Assembly (NCBI GenBank): GCA_023665145.1
Contig: JAMPEM010000023.1
Location: 1 to 32,185, forward strand
Origin: Bacteroides sp.
Lineage (GTDB): Bacteria > Bacteroidota > Bacteroidia > Bacteroidales > Muribaculaceae
Direction of reading: 5' to 3'
Length of the DNA: 32,185 nt
The notes under the pieces are model-generated. The model saw nothing but the letters and a program-made list of their open reading frames with translations. It was not told the DNA's origin and did not search any database. Every line of letters starts with the position of its first letter. The stretch's first letter is position 1. The translations under genes were made by a program, and so were the position numbers. Positions 18,588 through 27,251 of this stretch are shown piece by piece.

Positions 18588-21500
18588 TTAAAGTTTTTTA
18601 AGTCGTGAGTCAATCATAGAGCGTATATCAGCTTCGTTACCGGGATAGTTTTCACGTAAGGACTCAAGATACTCTTTTGCAAGATATTTCTTTCCTTGCG
18701 CTGAATAAACATCGGCCAAGAGGATAAAACCTCTTGCAATCCAATAATCGTGAGGTGAGCCTGAATCCGTGAAAGAAGTCAGAGTTTTTTCAGCTTTTGC
18801 ATACTGCCCTGCTTCATATTGGCAGCGACCAAGTTCTACAGCCGCTCTCGCACCGTAAAGGCTCATCGGATTGGAGGCAAGTGCTGAGAGAATCTTCATC
18901 CCCTCTTTGGCATTACCTTGCTTTATATAGGCTTCAACTTCATAAAAAGATGCTTGCTCCATCACATCGGAATCACCGCCGGACTCACGGATTTTTTTTG
19001 CAAGTGTGATACGTTCTTTTAGTGAAGCTGAACACCTCAACATACCGAGCATTGCTTGTTGTCGGGAATCAGCGTTGCCACGCTCGGACAATTCGGAATA
19101 AGCCTTGTAAGCTTTCTCTTCCCAATCAGCCACAGGGTGATGATTTTCAAGGATTTCACCTTTAAGGAGAAGAGCGGCTGACGCTTCCGTGGCATCCGGG
19201 CGTTTTTTCAGCAATGTATCAATGGCTTCGAGCGCACCTTTAAAATCTGAAGATTCAGCCTTCCCGTCAGCAATGTCATAAAGAGCTCGCGAGAGGTGGT
19301 CACCGTCAGGATATTTTGCGACATATCTCTCAAGAAGAGCGTAATCGTTGACATTGGCAGCGAAGACATCCTCAGCGGCATCAAATGCGAGTTGCTGCAT
19401 TTCATCCACACTTATTCTCGGAGCACCGGGAATCTGTGCGAGGCGATCGGCATAATCATCCAGAGTGTCGGCTGTGGCATGGAGAACTCTCAAGTCTTGA
19501 TGAGCCAATTTTGCTTCTTCGCTGGAAGGCCATGACTTGATAATATTTTCAAGTTCTTCCATGGCGAGAGTTGTTTTCCCCTGTTGCAAATAGCTTTGTG
19601 CAAGGCGGAGCAATGCGATGCGTGCTTCAGAACGGTCAGCATACTTATCAGCAACCTCTCTGTATGTAGATTGAGCGGCTGAGGGATTTCCCTGCTCAGA
19701 GAGGGTGGAAGCCTCCTCGAGAAGGGCAGCGGCATCCCAGTCAGAGTCGGGATATTTTTGGGAGAGATTTCTGAGTTCTGAGAGTTTTCCGGGCACATCG
19801 CCAAGAAGACCGCGGAGTGTGGCATGGCGCAAAGATGCGTAATCAGCACCGGGGTCGCCCGAGGATATTATCTCTTGATAGGCGGATTTTGCGGCTTTGT
19901 AATCTCTACAATAAAAGAGACAGTCGGCACGACGCAGTTGAGCATTAGCGCGCTGCGATGTATTCAATTCAGCTGACTTTGAAGCCTGCGAAAAATATTT
20001 TTCCGCTTTTGCAAAATCGTCTTGCCAATAGAGAGCATAGGCGAGGTTGTATACTCCCAAATCATAGTTTTGAATATTCCTGCCGTTCTTTATAAATGAT
20101 TCGTAGGCTTTAGCTGCATCGCGGAATTGTTTAAGAGAATAGAGAGCATCCCCGAGCCAAAGTTGTGACTGTGCAGCAATCTGTTTGTCGGAAGAAATCA
20201 AGGAAGCCTCACGAAGATGAATAACAGCATCTGAGCTGCGGCCATTACTTTGCTCCTCTACGCCGAGCTGGAAGAGCACTTGTTGACGCAAAGCAAGTAC
20301 TTTGGCTGATGGATTGGTAACTCCATTGAGATATTCAAGGGCTTTGGCAAAATCACCTTGTCGGCAACAAGCTTCTGCCAAAGTAGCCCTCACATCAGCG
20401 GCATGTGGAGATTTGGGGAATCTGTTGATAAATTCCTGAAGCAGTTCGGCAGAACGACTGAAAGGCACTGTTCCGCCATGCATGAGTGCCGACGCATAGT
20501 TATAAAGAGCCTTCTCAGATATTCCACTGTCATAATTCATACGATAGGCCTTTTCGAAAGCAATTGCAGCCGCCCTGTCATCATTCTGATGCACAGCACA
20601 TTGTCCAAGATAAAGCAATGAGCCTTGAGCAATTTCGGATGGTTCGGATGTCAATGAAGCAAACAAAGCTGCAGCTCGGCTATATTCACCTTCATCATAA
20701 AGAATTTGAGCAAGGGTATATACAGCCGAAGAATTTGGTGAATCCGTTGATTCAAGATAACTCTCCAGGTATGGTTGAGCCATTTTGGGCATGCCGGTAA
20801 AGAAATAACTCTCACCGATTACTCTCTCGGTCTCCGGAACAAGCTCCGGAACAGGCTTCTTGGCAAGCAATGATTTTCCATGGGAAATCACATCTTTGTA
20901 TTGACCGCGAATAAACTCTATCTGGGTCATATAATACCCGGGTTCGATTCCGTCTGATATATACTGACGGTCTATTCGCCGGCTGTAAGTCAGTTTGTCT
21001 GTTTCCGGTATTTTACTGAATCCTTCATAAGCTTTATCGTAATCACCTTCCACATAATCAATATATGCAAGATAATAATCAGCCGGCACACCATATTCTG
21101 CATTCACGGATAGCAGTTCCAACAAACTTCGTGCTTCGTTGAAATACCCTCTGCGAATCATGCAGAGAGCTTTACGATATGAGTATTGATTACGCACTGC
21201 GGGATTGAGCTCCTCCGGCTTAATCTCTTGATAACGTAGCACAGCATTAGCGAAATCATGATTGAAAAAGAAATAATCGGAAGCAAGAAGCTGAGCCTCA
21301 AGCGTATGTATTGATGCCGGATAAGTGGAGGCGAAAGAATCAAGCAGAGAGATGCAATTTTCATCACCGCGATTATAGGCTGTAACGGCTATAAGAAACA
21401 GAATCTCTTCACGTTCATTCTGTTGCAACGCATCCATATCTATGGATTCGAGCTGGTCAAGAGCGCCTGTATAATTATGTTCCTCTATCATGGCTCGTGC

Positions 21501-21626
21501 CCTTGTCAAGTAACCTTGCACTTGAGGGGAGACAACCACAGGAGTGGCTGTAGCCGGAAGGACAGCTGTCGCCGGTGAAATCGCAGCGAGCGCAAGAGTA
21601 AAGGCCGACAGTAATTTCTTCTTCAT
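18588..21626 (-). CDS. Large exported TPR-repeat protein
   Basis: A 1,012-residue protein with an N-terminal signal peptide (about 1-27, MKKKLLSAFTLALAAISPATA) and a mature part that is nearly all tetratricopeptide-like helical repeats. Examples are AIAFEKAYRMNYDSGISEKALYNYA, AAKAYESFIKNGRNIQNYD, AKEYLESLRENYPGNE and many A-x3-Y/F patterns. Such solenoids act as scaffolds for protein assemblies; no catalytic motif is visible. No lipobox is present, so it should be soluble in the periplasm or loosely bound to the outer membrane. The ispG stop lies 60 bases upstream, with a repeat-derived hairpin in the gap. The barrel protein follows 31 bases downstream. Function is inferred only from architecture and context. 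Confidence 0.88.
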   Translation of the reverse strand: MKKKLLSAFTLALAAISPATAVLPATATPVVVSPQVQGYLTRARAMIEEHNYTGALDQLESIDMDALQQNEREEILFLIAVTAYNRGDENCISLLDSFASTYPASIHTLEAQLLASDYFFFNHDFANAVLRYQEIKPEELNPAVRNQYSYRKALCMIRRGYFNEARSLLELLSVNAEYGVPADYYLAYIDYVEGDYDKAYEGFSKIPETDKLTYSRRIDRQYISDGIEPGYYMTQIEFIRGQYKDVISHGKSLLAKKPVPELVPETERVIGESYFFTGMPKMAQPYLESYLESTDSPNSSAVYTLAQILYDEGEYSRAAALFASLTSEPSEIAQGSLLYLGQCAVHQNDDRAAAIAFEKAYRMNYDSGISEKALYNYASALMHGGTVPFSRSAELLQEFINRFPKSPHAADVRATLAEACCRQGDFAKALEYLNGVTNPSAKVLALRQQVLFQLGVEEQSNGRSSDAVIHLREASLISSDKQIAAQSQLWLGDALYSLKQFRDAAKAYESFIKNGRNIQNYDLGVYNLAYALYWQDDFAKAEKYFSQASKSAELNTSQRANAQLRRADCLFYCRDYKAAKSAYQEIISSGDPGADYASLRHATLRGLLGDVPGKLSELRNLSQKYPDSDWDAAALLEEASTLSEQGNPSAAQSTYREVADKYADRSEARIALLRLAQSYLQQGKTTLAMEELENIIKSWPSSEEAKLAHQDLRVLHATADTLDDYADRLAQIPGAPRISVDEMQQLAFDAAEDVFAANVNDYALLERYVAKYPDGDHLSRALYDIADGKAESSDFKGALEAIDTLLKKRPDATEASAALLLKGEILENHHPVADWEEKAYKAYSELSERGNADSRQQAMLGMLRCSASLKERITLAKKIRESGGDSDVMEQASFYEVEAYIKQGNAKEGMKILSALASNPMSLYGARAAVELGRCQYEAGQYAKAEKTLTSFTDSGSPHDYWIARGFILLADVYSAQGKKYLAKEYLESLRENYPGNEADIRSMIDSRLKKL

Positions 21627-21649
21627 TTTATCGTGATGTTTTTCCTTTT

Positions 21650-21687
21650 AGAAGTTGTTAAAAAGGTTTTATTATTAAACAACCTCT
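21650..21687 (-). repeat. Repeat-derived hairpin between ispG and TPR gene
   Basis: The 22-base exact repeat (21666-21687) forms one arm of an imperfect inverted repeat: on the minus strand AGAGGTTGTTTAA faces TTTAACAACTTCT across a short A/T-rich loop. It overlaps the ispG stop and fills most of the spacer. There is no T-run after it, so it may be a processing or attenuation site more than a full terminator. Confidence 0.55.
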
Positions 21688-23309
21688 TAATCTTTTCTTT
21701 CTTCGTTGATAAGCTCCATTAATTTAGGGAGTGCCTCAGATGTGGGTATATTCTTAATTTTTAATTCCTTGCCTTTGTACAGACTCACTCTGCCTGGCCC
21801 GGCGCCTACATACCCGTAATCAGCATCCGCCATCTCTCCGGGTCCATTAACGATACACCCCATCACTCCAATCTTCAATCCCTTAAGATGAGCTGTAGCC
21901 TTTTTTACTTCCTGCAATGTAGATTGGAGGTCAAAAAGGGTGCGTCCACATCCGGGGCAAGCTATGTATTCAGGTTTGGAGAAGCGTATCCTTGTGGCCT
22001 GAAGAAGGGAGAGTTGGGTATCGGACACAATCTTCGGGTCAATTTTTGGAGCTGTGAGCTTGATAGCAGAGCAATATCCGTTGAGCAAGAGCATACCGAA
22101 ATCAGCACCCGCCATTATTCGTAACCGATCTACAGAATCAGTATCGTAGTTGAGGCACACGACAAAAGGATTTTGACAACCACACTCCACTGCCATGTCG
22201 ATATAAGACATTATTTCTGCCGGAGCATTAACATGACGGGATGTCAATATTACAGGGAGGAGATCATCAAATTTTTTTGGATTCTCGGATGCATCCACTC
22301 TGTGCCAAGTGTCACGTATTTCGAAATCAATATCAGCGATACCCACTTCACACTCTACTGACATGCCGGGAATCGGAGCTGCTTCCGCACGTGAATGAGT
22401 TGACACCGCGTCAGGTTCCTGGATGTGTGGATGATTCTTTCTGCAGTCAAAGTAATCACGCAGCATTGCTGCCACCGGAATCTCATTTTCCGGATCTTCA
22501 CTCAGTGAGACACGAATAGTGTCGCCATAACCTTCAGCCAACAGTGTTCCTATTCCTACAGCACTTTTTATTCGTCCGTCTTCACCATCTCCTGCCTCGG
22601 TGACTCCGAGGTGTAGCGGATAGTGCATACCTTCGTTCTCCATCGATTGGGCAATAAGACGGACCGTCTGAGTCATCACTACTGTATTTGACGCCTTGAT
22701 TGAGATTACCACATTGTGAAAATCCTCGTCGCGACACACTCTGAGAAATTCCATTGCCGATTCCACCATCCCCTCCGGTGTATTGCCGAAATGAGACATT
22801 ATACGGTCACTCAAAGACCCATGATTCACGCCGAGCCTTATGGATGTACCATTAGCCCGACAAACATCCAGAAACGGCACAAGAGCATCGCGAATCCCTC
22901 TCAATTCGGCTGCATACTCTTCATCGGTATATTCAAGATGCTTAAATTGTCGCGGTGCATCGACAAAATTACCCGGATTAATACGAACTTTCTCGCAAAT
23001 CTTCGCTGCGACAAAGGCTGCTTTGGGATTGAAATGTACATCTGCCACAAGTGGTATATCCATTCCCATCTCCTTAATTCTACGCTTAATGTCGGCAAGG
23101 TTGGCGGCTTCTTTGCTTCCCTGTGTGGTAAGACGCACTATTTCGCCTCCGGCTTGTGCTATTCTGACAGCCTGCTGCGCGCTCCCTTCCGTATCAAGTG
23201 TTGATGTATTGGTCATTGACTGCAATCTTATCGGATTGCAGCCTCCTATTGTGACGTTGCCTACTTTGACCTCTGTGGTGGGTCGTCTCTGATAGTTATA
23301 TCTGCTCAA
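21687..23309 (-). CDS. ispG: IspG, HMB-PP synthase with insert domain
   Basis: A 540-residue 4-hydroxy-3-methylbut-2-enyl-diphosphate synthase, which converts MEcPP to HMB-PP in the non-mevalonate isoprenoid pathway with a 4Fe-4S cluster. The N-terminal TIM barrel includes LQSMTNT, VADVHFNP, INPGN and LGVTEAGDGE. The C-terminal cluster domain has C451 and C454 in ACPGCGRT, C485 in VMGCIVNGPGE and ligand E492. Roughly residues 291-440 form an insert absent from the E. coli enzyme (372 residues) but expected in Bacteroidota, chlamydiae and plants. The start appears to be TTG at 23309, overlapping the purE stop as TTGA. Confidence 0.95.
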   Translation of the reverse strand: MSRYNYQRRPTTEVKVGNVTIGGCNPIRLQSMTNTSTLDTEGSAQQAVRIAQAGGEIVRLTTQGSKEAANLADIKRRIKEMGMDIPLVADVHFNPKAAFVAAKICEKVRINPGNFVDAPRQFKHLEYTDEEYAAELRGIRDALVPFLDVCRANGTSIRLGVNHGSLSDRIMSHFGNTPEGMVESAMEFLRVCRDEDFHNVVISIKASNTVVMTQTVRLIAQSMENEGMHYPLHLGVTEAGDGEDGRIKSAVGIGTLLAEGYGDTIRVSLSEDPENEIPVAAMLRDYFDCRKNHPHIQEPDAVSTHSRAEAAPIPGMSVECEVGIADIDFEIRDTWHRVDASENPKKFDDLLPVILTSRHVNAPAEIMSYIDMAVECGCQNPFVVCLNYDTDSVDRLRIMAGADFGMLLLNGYCSAIKLTAPKIDPKIVSDTQLSLLQATRIRFSKPEYIACPGCGRTLFDLQSTLQEVKKATAHLKGLKIGVMGCIVNGPGEMADADYGYVGAGPGRVSLYKGKELKIKNIPTSEALPKLMELINEERKD

Positions 23310-23812
23310 TTGGTCTTATATTGATATTTAATATTGGCAAGCTCTTCGTTAGCTTTGACAATCTTATTTGTCAATCCTTCCTTATATGCTTCTATTTTAT
23401 CAGCTATCTGTGAATCACTCACACCTAAAATCTGGACTGCAAGTATAGCAGCATTTAAAGCGCCGTTAACTCCTACTGTAGCAACCGGGATGCCGGGAGG
23501 CATCTGCACAATGGCCAGAAGCGAATCAAGGCCGTCAAACGATGACCTGATAGGGACTCCGATAACGGGCAGGCTGGTCAGTGAAGCTATGACACCACCA
23601 AGATGAGCAGCCATTCCGGCACCGGCGATTATCACCTTTATACCTCTCTGTTTTGCACCGGAGGCAAATTGCTCCACTTCTCGGGGTGTACGATGTGCCG
23701 AGAGGGCGAGCATCTCAAAAGGGATTTCCATTTCTTCAAAGAAACGGGCAGCTTTTTCCATTACAGGAAGGTCTGATGTGCTGCCCATTATGATACTTAC
23801 AATTGGCTTCAT
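23306..23812 (-). CDS. purE: PurE, N5-CAIR mutase
   Basis: A 168-residue class I PurE, which moves the carboxyl group of N5-carboxyaminoimidazole ribonucleotide to C4 in purine synthesis. The signatures are IIMGSTSDLPVMEKA (phosphate loop), ALSAHRTPREV with the catalytic histidine, IIAGAGMAAHLGGVIASLT and PVIGVPI. Length and motifs are standard. No purK lies next to it here. The stop overlaps the ispG start by four bases, suggesting translational coupling between two unrelated pathways. Its ATG is 41 bases after the PAP2-like gene. Confidence 0.97.
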   Translation of the reverse strand: MKPIVSIIMGSTSDLPVMEKAARFFEEMEIPFEMLALSAHRTPREVEQFASGAKQRGIKVIIAGAGMAAHLGGVIASLTSLPVIGVPIRSSFDGLDSLLAIVQMPPGIPVATVGVNGALNAAILAVQILGVSDSQIADKIEAYKEGLTNKIVKANEELANIKYQYKTN

Positions 23813-23853
23813 GAAGTTCGGTTTTATGATTTGTGTTGTTATATTTTTCTCAA

Positions 23854-24750
23854 TTATATATGAATCCCCGATATGAAATAGACTGTAAAGAATCCTACTG
23901 CATACCCTGCAAGCACTTGCCCCAAAGTATGACGTTTAAGGTATAGTCGGGCACTCCCTGTGAGACCGGCCAGAAGAATCCATACCATAAGCCACACAAG
24001 AACATTCCCCTGCGGGAAGCCATCGCTTGCTATTCTGAGAATCAAGGCCACGATACCGGCAACACCGGCTGCATGGGCACTTATTTTCCAACGGAAATTT
24101 ATAATCAGATTAATCACGCCCCCCACTGCACCACCAAGAAAGAATAGCCAAACCCACGCCGGTGACTGTTTGCTCCACATAAACCATGCTGTAGCACATA
24201 GTGCCATAATACTTGCCAGATAGGGAATCAACCGTTCTTTCCTGCCGTTTAATCCTAAATCCTGTACCACACCGATACGCTTAAGCACCACTATGATAAT
24301 TGCCGGCAAAAGCAAATTTATTCCGGCTACGATAAGGGTGACCCAAAGTCGTGTGGACGGAGATATATAATTCAGTACACTCAATCCGAAAATCAACAGT
24401 ATGGCATAGACGGGCATCATCATGGGAACCATCAGCCATGAAATGATATTTGACAATCTTCCCCACACTCCCCCATTTTTCCATTCAGAAGTTACGGATT
24501 TATCTTCCTCATCTTTTTTTTCCTCTCGCTCTGACTCATCCACTTGAGACCTTTGTCCAATCTCATCTATTGCTATATCTTCTACAGATTCAACCACATT
24601 GCCCTCATCTTCCACAAACTCCACAACATCTTCATTTACAGTCGGCACAGCATCTGCTTCCTGTCCGGGTGGAAGGAATCTCGAATGATCGTCAACCTTC
24701 GGACGACATGATTCATTCTTTATCTCGTTAGTATCGTTATTCTCTTGCAT
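23854..24750 (-). CDS. PAP2-like membrane protein with acidic tail
   Basis: A 298-residue protein in two parts. Residues 1-95 are polar and very acidic (VVEFVEDEGNVVESVEDIA and a run of E, D and K near 70-83), probably disordered and cytoplasmic. Residues about 97-298 form about six to seven transmembrane helices of a PAP2-type phosphatase fold. Remnants of its three active-site motifs are visible: GRKERLIP (169-176), SAHAAG (224-229, where classical enzymes have SGH) and SARLYLKRHTLGQVLAG (266-282) with R268 and H274. The key serine, histidines and arginine remain, so activity on a lipid phosphate such as undecaprenyl diphosphate is possible but unproven. It begins 14 bases after the pseudouridine synthase gene. 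Confidence 0.75.
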   Translation of the reverse strand: MQENNDTNEIKNESCRPKVDDHSRFLPPGQEADAVPTVNEDVVEFVEDEGNVVESVEDIAIDEIGQRSQVDESEREEKKDEEDKSVTSEWKNGGVWGRLSNIISWLMVPMMMPVYAILLIFGLSVLNYISPSTRLWVTLIVAGINLLLPAIIIVVLKRIGVVQDLGLNGRKERLIPYLASIMALCATAWFMWSKQSPAWVWLFFLGGAVGGVINLIINFRWKISAHAAGVAGIVALILRIASDGFPQGNVLVWLMVWILLAGLTGSARLYLKRHTLGQVLAGYAVGFFTVYFISGIHI

Positions 24751-24764
24751 AATTAACCGTTATT

Positions 24765-25709
24765 TCAGGAATGACGCAGCAATCCGATAAACTTTGAAGG
24801 GACAGGAAGCTCAAAATTCATATCACGGCGCGTAATCGGATGGGCAAATCTAAGGGTGCGAGCATGAAGTGCAAGACGCTTAATCGGACTTGCGTTTGCC
24901 CCATATTTACGGTCGCCTACAATAGGATGTCCAAGGTCTTTGCTATGCACACGTATTTGATTCTTTCTGCCCGTTTCAAGCGAATACTCCATCAAGGTAT
25001 ACCCTCTTCCGCGCTCAAGCACCCTATATTGAGTTATCGCCAATTTCCCGTCCTGAGGATTTTTCGTCGAATAAACCTCAAATTGACTTGTTTCACCAAG
25101 ATTACTCTTGACGATTCCTTCGTCATTTTCCACTACACCCTCCACAAGTGCCACATACGTGCGGCTTATTACCATATTGTTCCAATTATGCTGCATCGCT
25201 TCCTGTGCCTCAATATTTTTAGCAAACATCATCAGCCCGGAAGTATCCCGATCAAGGCGATGCACCACAAAAATTTTATTGGCAGGATGCTTCTTTTTCA
25301 CATACTCCTTGAGAATGTCGTAGGCTGTAGCCTCCTTTTTGGCACTTCCGGTACCGACCGACAGAAGACCATACCCCTTGTTAACTACTATTATATCGTC
25401 ATCTTCATATACGATTTGCATTCTCGGATGCTTGAAGGTAACAAACGGTCTGACCTGATTGAGTTCAACCCAATCTCCGGCATAAACCGTTGTCTTGACA
25501 TTTGTCTGCACTACACCGTTCACCATGACATGTCCATATTTAAGCCAAATTTTCAAATCAGCCTTTTTAGGCATATCACCCCTGATTTTGCCGAAATCGG
25601 GAGAAGACAGAAAATCCATCAAGGCAACGGGAGAATCTCCGTTGTTTTGCTTGGCAATAACCTTATCTTCTACAAATCCCCGTCTTCCATTTCTTCTATG
25701 AACCATCAT
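24765..25709 (-). CDS. RluA-family pseudouridine synthase
   Basis: A 314-residue RNA pseudouridine synthase. An S4-like segment (about 45-85, IWLKYGHVMVNGVVQTNVKT) precedes the catalytic domain. The catalytic aspartate is D153 in VVHRLDRDTSGLMMFAKN. Further motifs are DDIIVVNKGYGLLSVG, YSLETGRKNQIRVH and GHPIVGDRKYG. The exact site in rRNA or tRNA cannot be predicted; RluA, RluC and RluD types share these motifs. The ATG at 25709 and the one directly after it are both plausible. It is the first gene of the minus-strand cluster and has a -7 box about 70 bases upstream. Confidence 0.92.
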   Translation of the reverse strand: MMVHRRNGRRGFVEDKVIAKQNNGDSPVALMDFLSSPDFGKIRGDMPKKADLKIWLKYGHVMVNGVVQTNVKTTVYAGDWVELNQVRPFVTFKHPRMQIVYEDDDIIVVNKGYGLLSVGTGSAKKEATAYDILKEYVKKKHPANKIFVVHRLDRDTSGLMMFAKNIEAQEAMQHNWNNMVISRTYVALVEGVVENDEGIVKSNLGETSQFEVYSTKNPQDGKLAITQYRVLERGRGYTLMEYSLETGRKNQIRVHSKDLGHPIVGDRKYGANASPIKRLALHARTLRFAHPITRRDMNFELPVPSKFIGLLRHS

Positions 25710-25780
25710 TATCTGATTTCAAATTAGCGAAATGCCCACATATCAGAGCATCAAAATAAATCTGCAATTATTTCTAACTG

Positions 25781-25788
25781 CAAATTTA
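25781..25788 (-). promoter_or_regulatory. -7 box for pseudouridine synthase cluster
   Basis: TAAATTTG on the minus strand matches TAnnTTTG. No TTTG lies 19 bases upstream, so only the -7 half is supported. It would drive the seven-gene cluster down to 16169. Confidence 0.45.
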
Positions 25789-25873
25789 ACAATTTCTTAT
25801 AAATTAAGGTTGATTTTACTGTGGAAAAATCTACGATTGAAACACGAATTTGCGTAACCTGCAATTAATATAG

Positions 25874-25904
25874 TTTGTAAATTTCAATATTTTTTGTAAT
25901 TTTG
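25874..25904 (+). promoter_or_regulatory. Perfect promoter of galE
   Basis: TTTG at 25874-25877, exactly 19 bases, then TAATTTTG at 25897-25904: a complete match to the Bacteroides consensus. Transcription should begin a few bases after 25904, which rules out the in-frame TTG at 25902 as the galE start. Confidence 0.9.
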
Positions 25905-25949
25905 CAATGCCGCAATATCGACAATTTGTACGGCTTAAATCTATTTTAT

Positions 25950-26981
25950 ATGGAATCGAAAAAGACAGTGTTAGTATCAGGTGGTGCCGGATATATCGGC
26001 TCACATACAAGTGTAGAATTAATAAATGCCGGATATGACGTTGTAATCATCGACAATTTGTCCAATTCTGAGAAAGATTCTGTAGAAGGCGTCAAGAAGA
26101 TTACCGGCAAAAATGTAACCTTTGAAATCGTAGATACTTGCGATATTGTGGCTTTGAGAAGGATTTTCGAAAAATACAGTTTTGACAGTGTTATACATTT
26201 CGCAGCGTTTAAAGCTGTAGGCGAGTCAGTGGACCAACCGCTTAAATATTACCGGAACAATCTGACTTCCTTCATGAACATCCTTGAATTAATGAAGGAA
26301 TATAATCGTCCAAACATCCTCTTTTCATCCTCTGCAACAGTATATGGCGATGCGGAACAGCTCCCGGTGACGGAAGCCACTCCCCGGCAACCCGCCACAT
26401 CGCCCTACGGCAACACCAAGCAAATAGCTGAAGATATTCTAAGCGATTGCTGTCGGGCCTATGAGGGTATTAACGGAATCTCTTTAAGATACTTCAATCC
26501 AATAGGCGCCCATCCTTCAGCTTTGATAGGTGAACTTCCCCGAGGTGTTCCCAACAATCTGGTGCCTTTCGTCACTCAAACAGCCGCCGGAATACGAGAA
26601 CAGCTAAGCGTCTTCGGCAATGATTATGACACTCCTGACGGCACTTGTCTTCGCGATTATATCGATATAGTGGATCTTGCCAAAGCGCATGTTGCCACTA
26701 TCGACAGAATGACATCCGGCAAAATGGAGCAGAAATATGAAATCTTTAATGTAGGTACAGGGCGTCCCGTTTCTGTGCTTGAACTCCTCACCGAGTTTGA
26801 GAAAGTCAATAATCTCAAACTTCCATATCGGATTACGGGTCGACGCTCCGGTGATGTCCCCGCTGTCTGGGCTGATACAACAAAAGCCAACAAGGTGCTG
26901 GGATGGAAAGCGGAACGCACTCTGGATCAAACTCTCAAATCAGCCTGGGACTGGGAGAAACATGTTCGCGGTATTGATTAA
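25950..26981 (+). CDS. galE: UDP-glucose 4-epimerase
   Basis: A 343-residue GalE of the short-chain dehydrogenase type, interconverting UDP-glucose and UDP-galactose for galactose use and surface glycans. The NAD loop is SGGAGYIGSH with the acidic IDNLSNS following. The catalytic tyrosine and lysine lie in SPYGNTK, and FSSSATVYG and SLRYFNPIGAH are conserved substrate motifs. I use the ATG at 25950, just before the SDR fold; an in-frame TTG at 25902 lies inside the promoter. It has its own strong promoter, divergent from the pseudouridine synthase cluster. A GT2 gene converges on it from the right. Confidence 0.96.
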   Translation: MESKKTVLVSGGAGYIGSHTSVELINAGYDVVIIDNLSNSEKDSVEGVKKITGKNVTFEIVDTCDIVALRRIFEKYSFDSVIHFAAFKAVGESVDQPLKYYRNNLTSFMNILELMKEYNRPNILFSSSATVYGDAEQLPVTEATPRQPATSPYGNTKQIAEDILSDCCRAYEGINGISLRYFNPIGAHPSALIGELPRGVPNNLVPFVTQTAAGIREQLSVFGNDYDTPDGTCLRDYIDIVDLAKAHVATIDRMTSGKMEQKYEIFNVGTGRPVSVLELLTEFEKVNNLKLPYRITGRRSGDVPAVWADTTKANKVLGWKAERTLDQTLKSAWDWEKHVRGID

Positions 26982-26992
26982 AAAATCGTTTT

Positions 26993-27011
26993 AGAGGTTA
27001 TTTAAAAATAA
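26993..27011 (+). repeat. Diverged copy of the 22-bp repeat motif
   Basis: AGAGGTTATTTAAAAATAA just after galE resembles the 22-base repeat found at 123-144 and 21666-21687. Its inner part GTTATTT/AAATAAC is an inverted repeat that could form a small hairpin. Confidence 0.4.
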
Positions 27012-27070
27012 CTGCTAATTAATGGGTTTGGACATTAATTTTGGGAAAATTTACGCAACAACATTCCATT

Positions 27071-27245
27071 AATAACTCAACTTTCGCAAGCTTTAACTTA
27101 CGAAAAATTAGGAGTTTGAGGTTAGAAAGTTAGAGAATTATCGAATAATTTATATCAATTTTAACTCGAAGGCGTTTCGTAAACTATAAACTATAAACTA
27201 TAAACCATAAACCTCAAGTTTCCAAGTTGCCGGCAACATGAGAAA
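27071..27245 (+). repeat. Dispersed intergenic repeat, copy B
   Basis: This is the inverted partner of copy A, with 74 of 86 core bases identical (27093-27178). It lies between galE and the converging GT2 gene. Near its right end is a short tandem array of CTATAAA three times then CCATAAA (from about 27184), where copy A has only two such units. No coding potential is seen. Confidence 0.8.
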
Positions 27246-27251
27246 ATTGAA

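Noticed and set aside
22716-23204. Plus-strand open frames opposite ispG
   Set aside because: They are shadows of the IspG TIM barrel, with cysteine- and histidine-rich nonsense composition.
24840-25727. A 295-codon plus-strand open frame opposite the pseudouridine synthase gene
   Set aside because: It lies wholly antisense to a clear RluA-family gene, its translation resembles no family, and it is explained by codon bias of the real gene.
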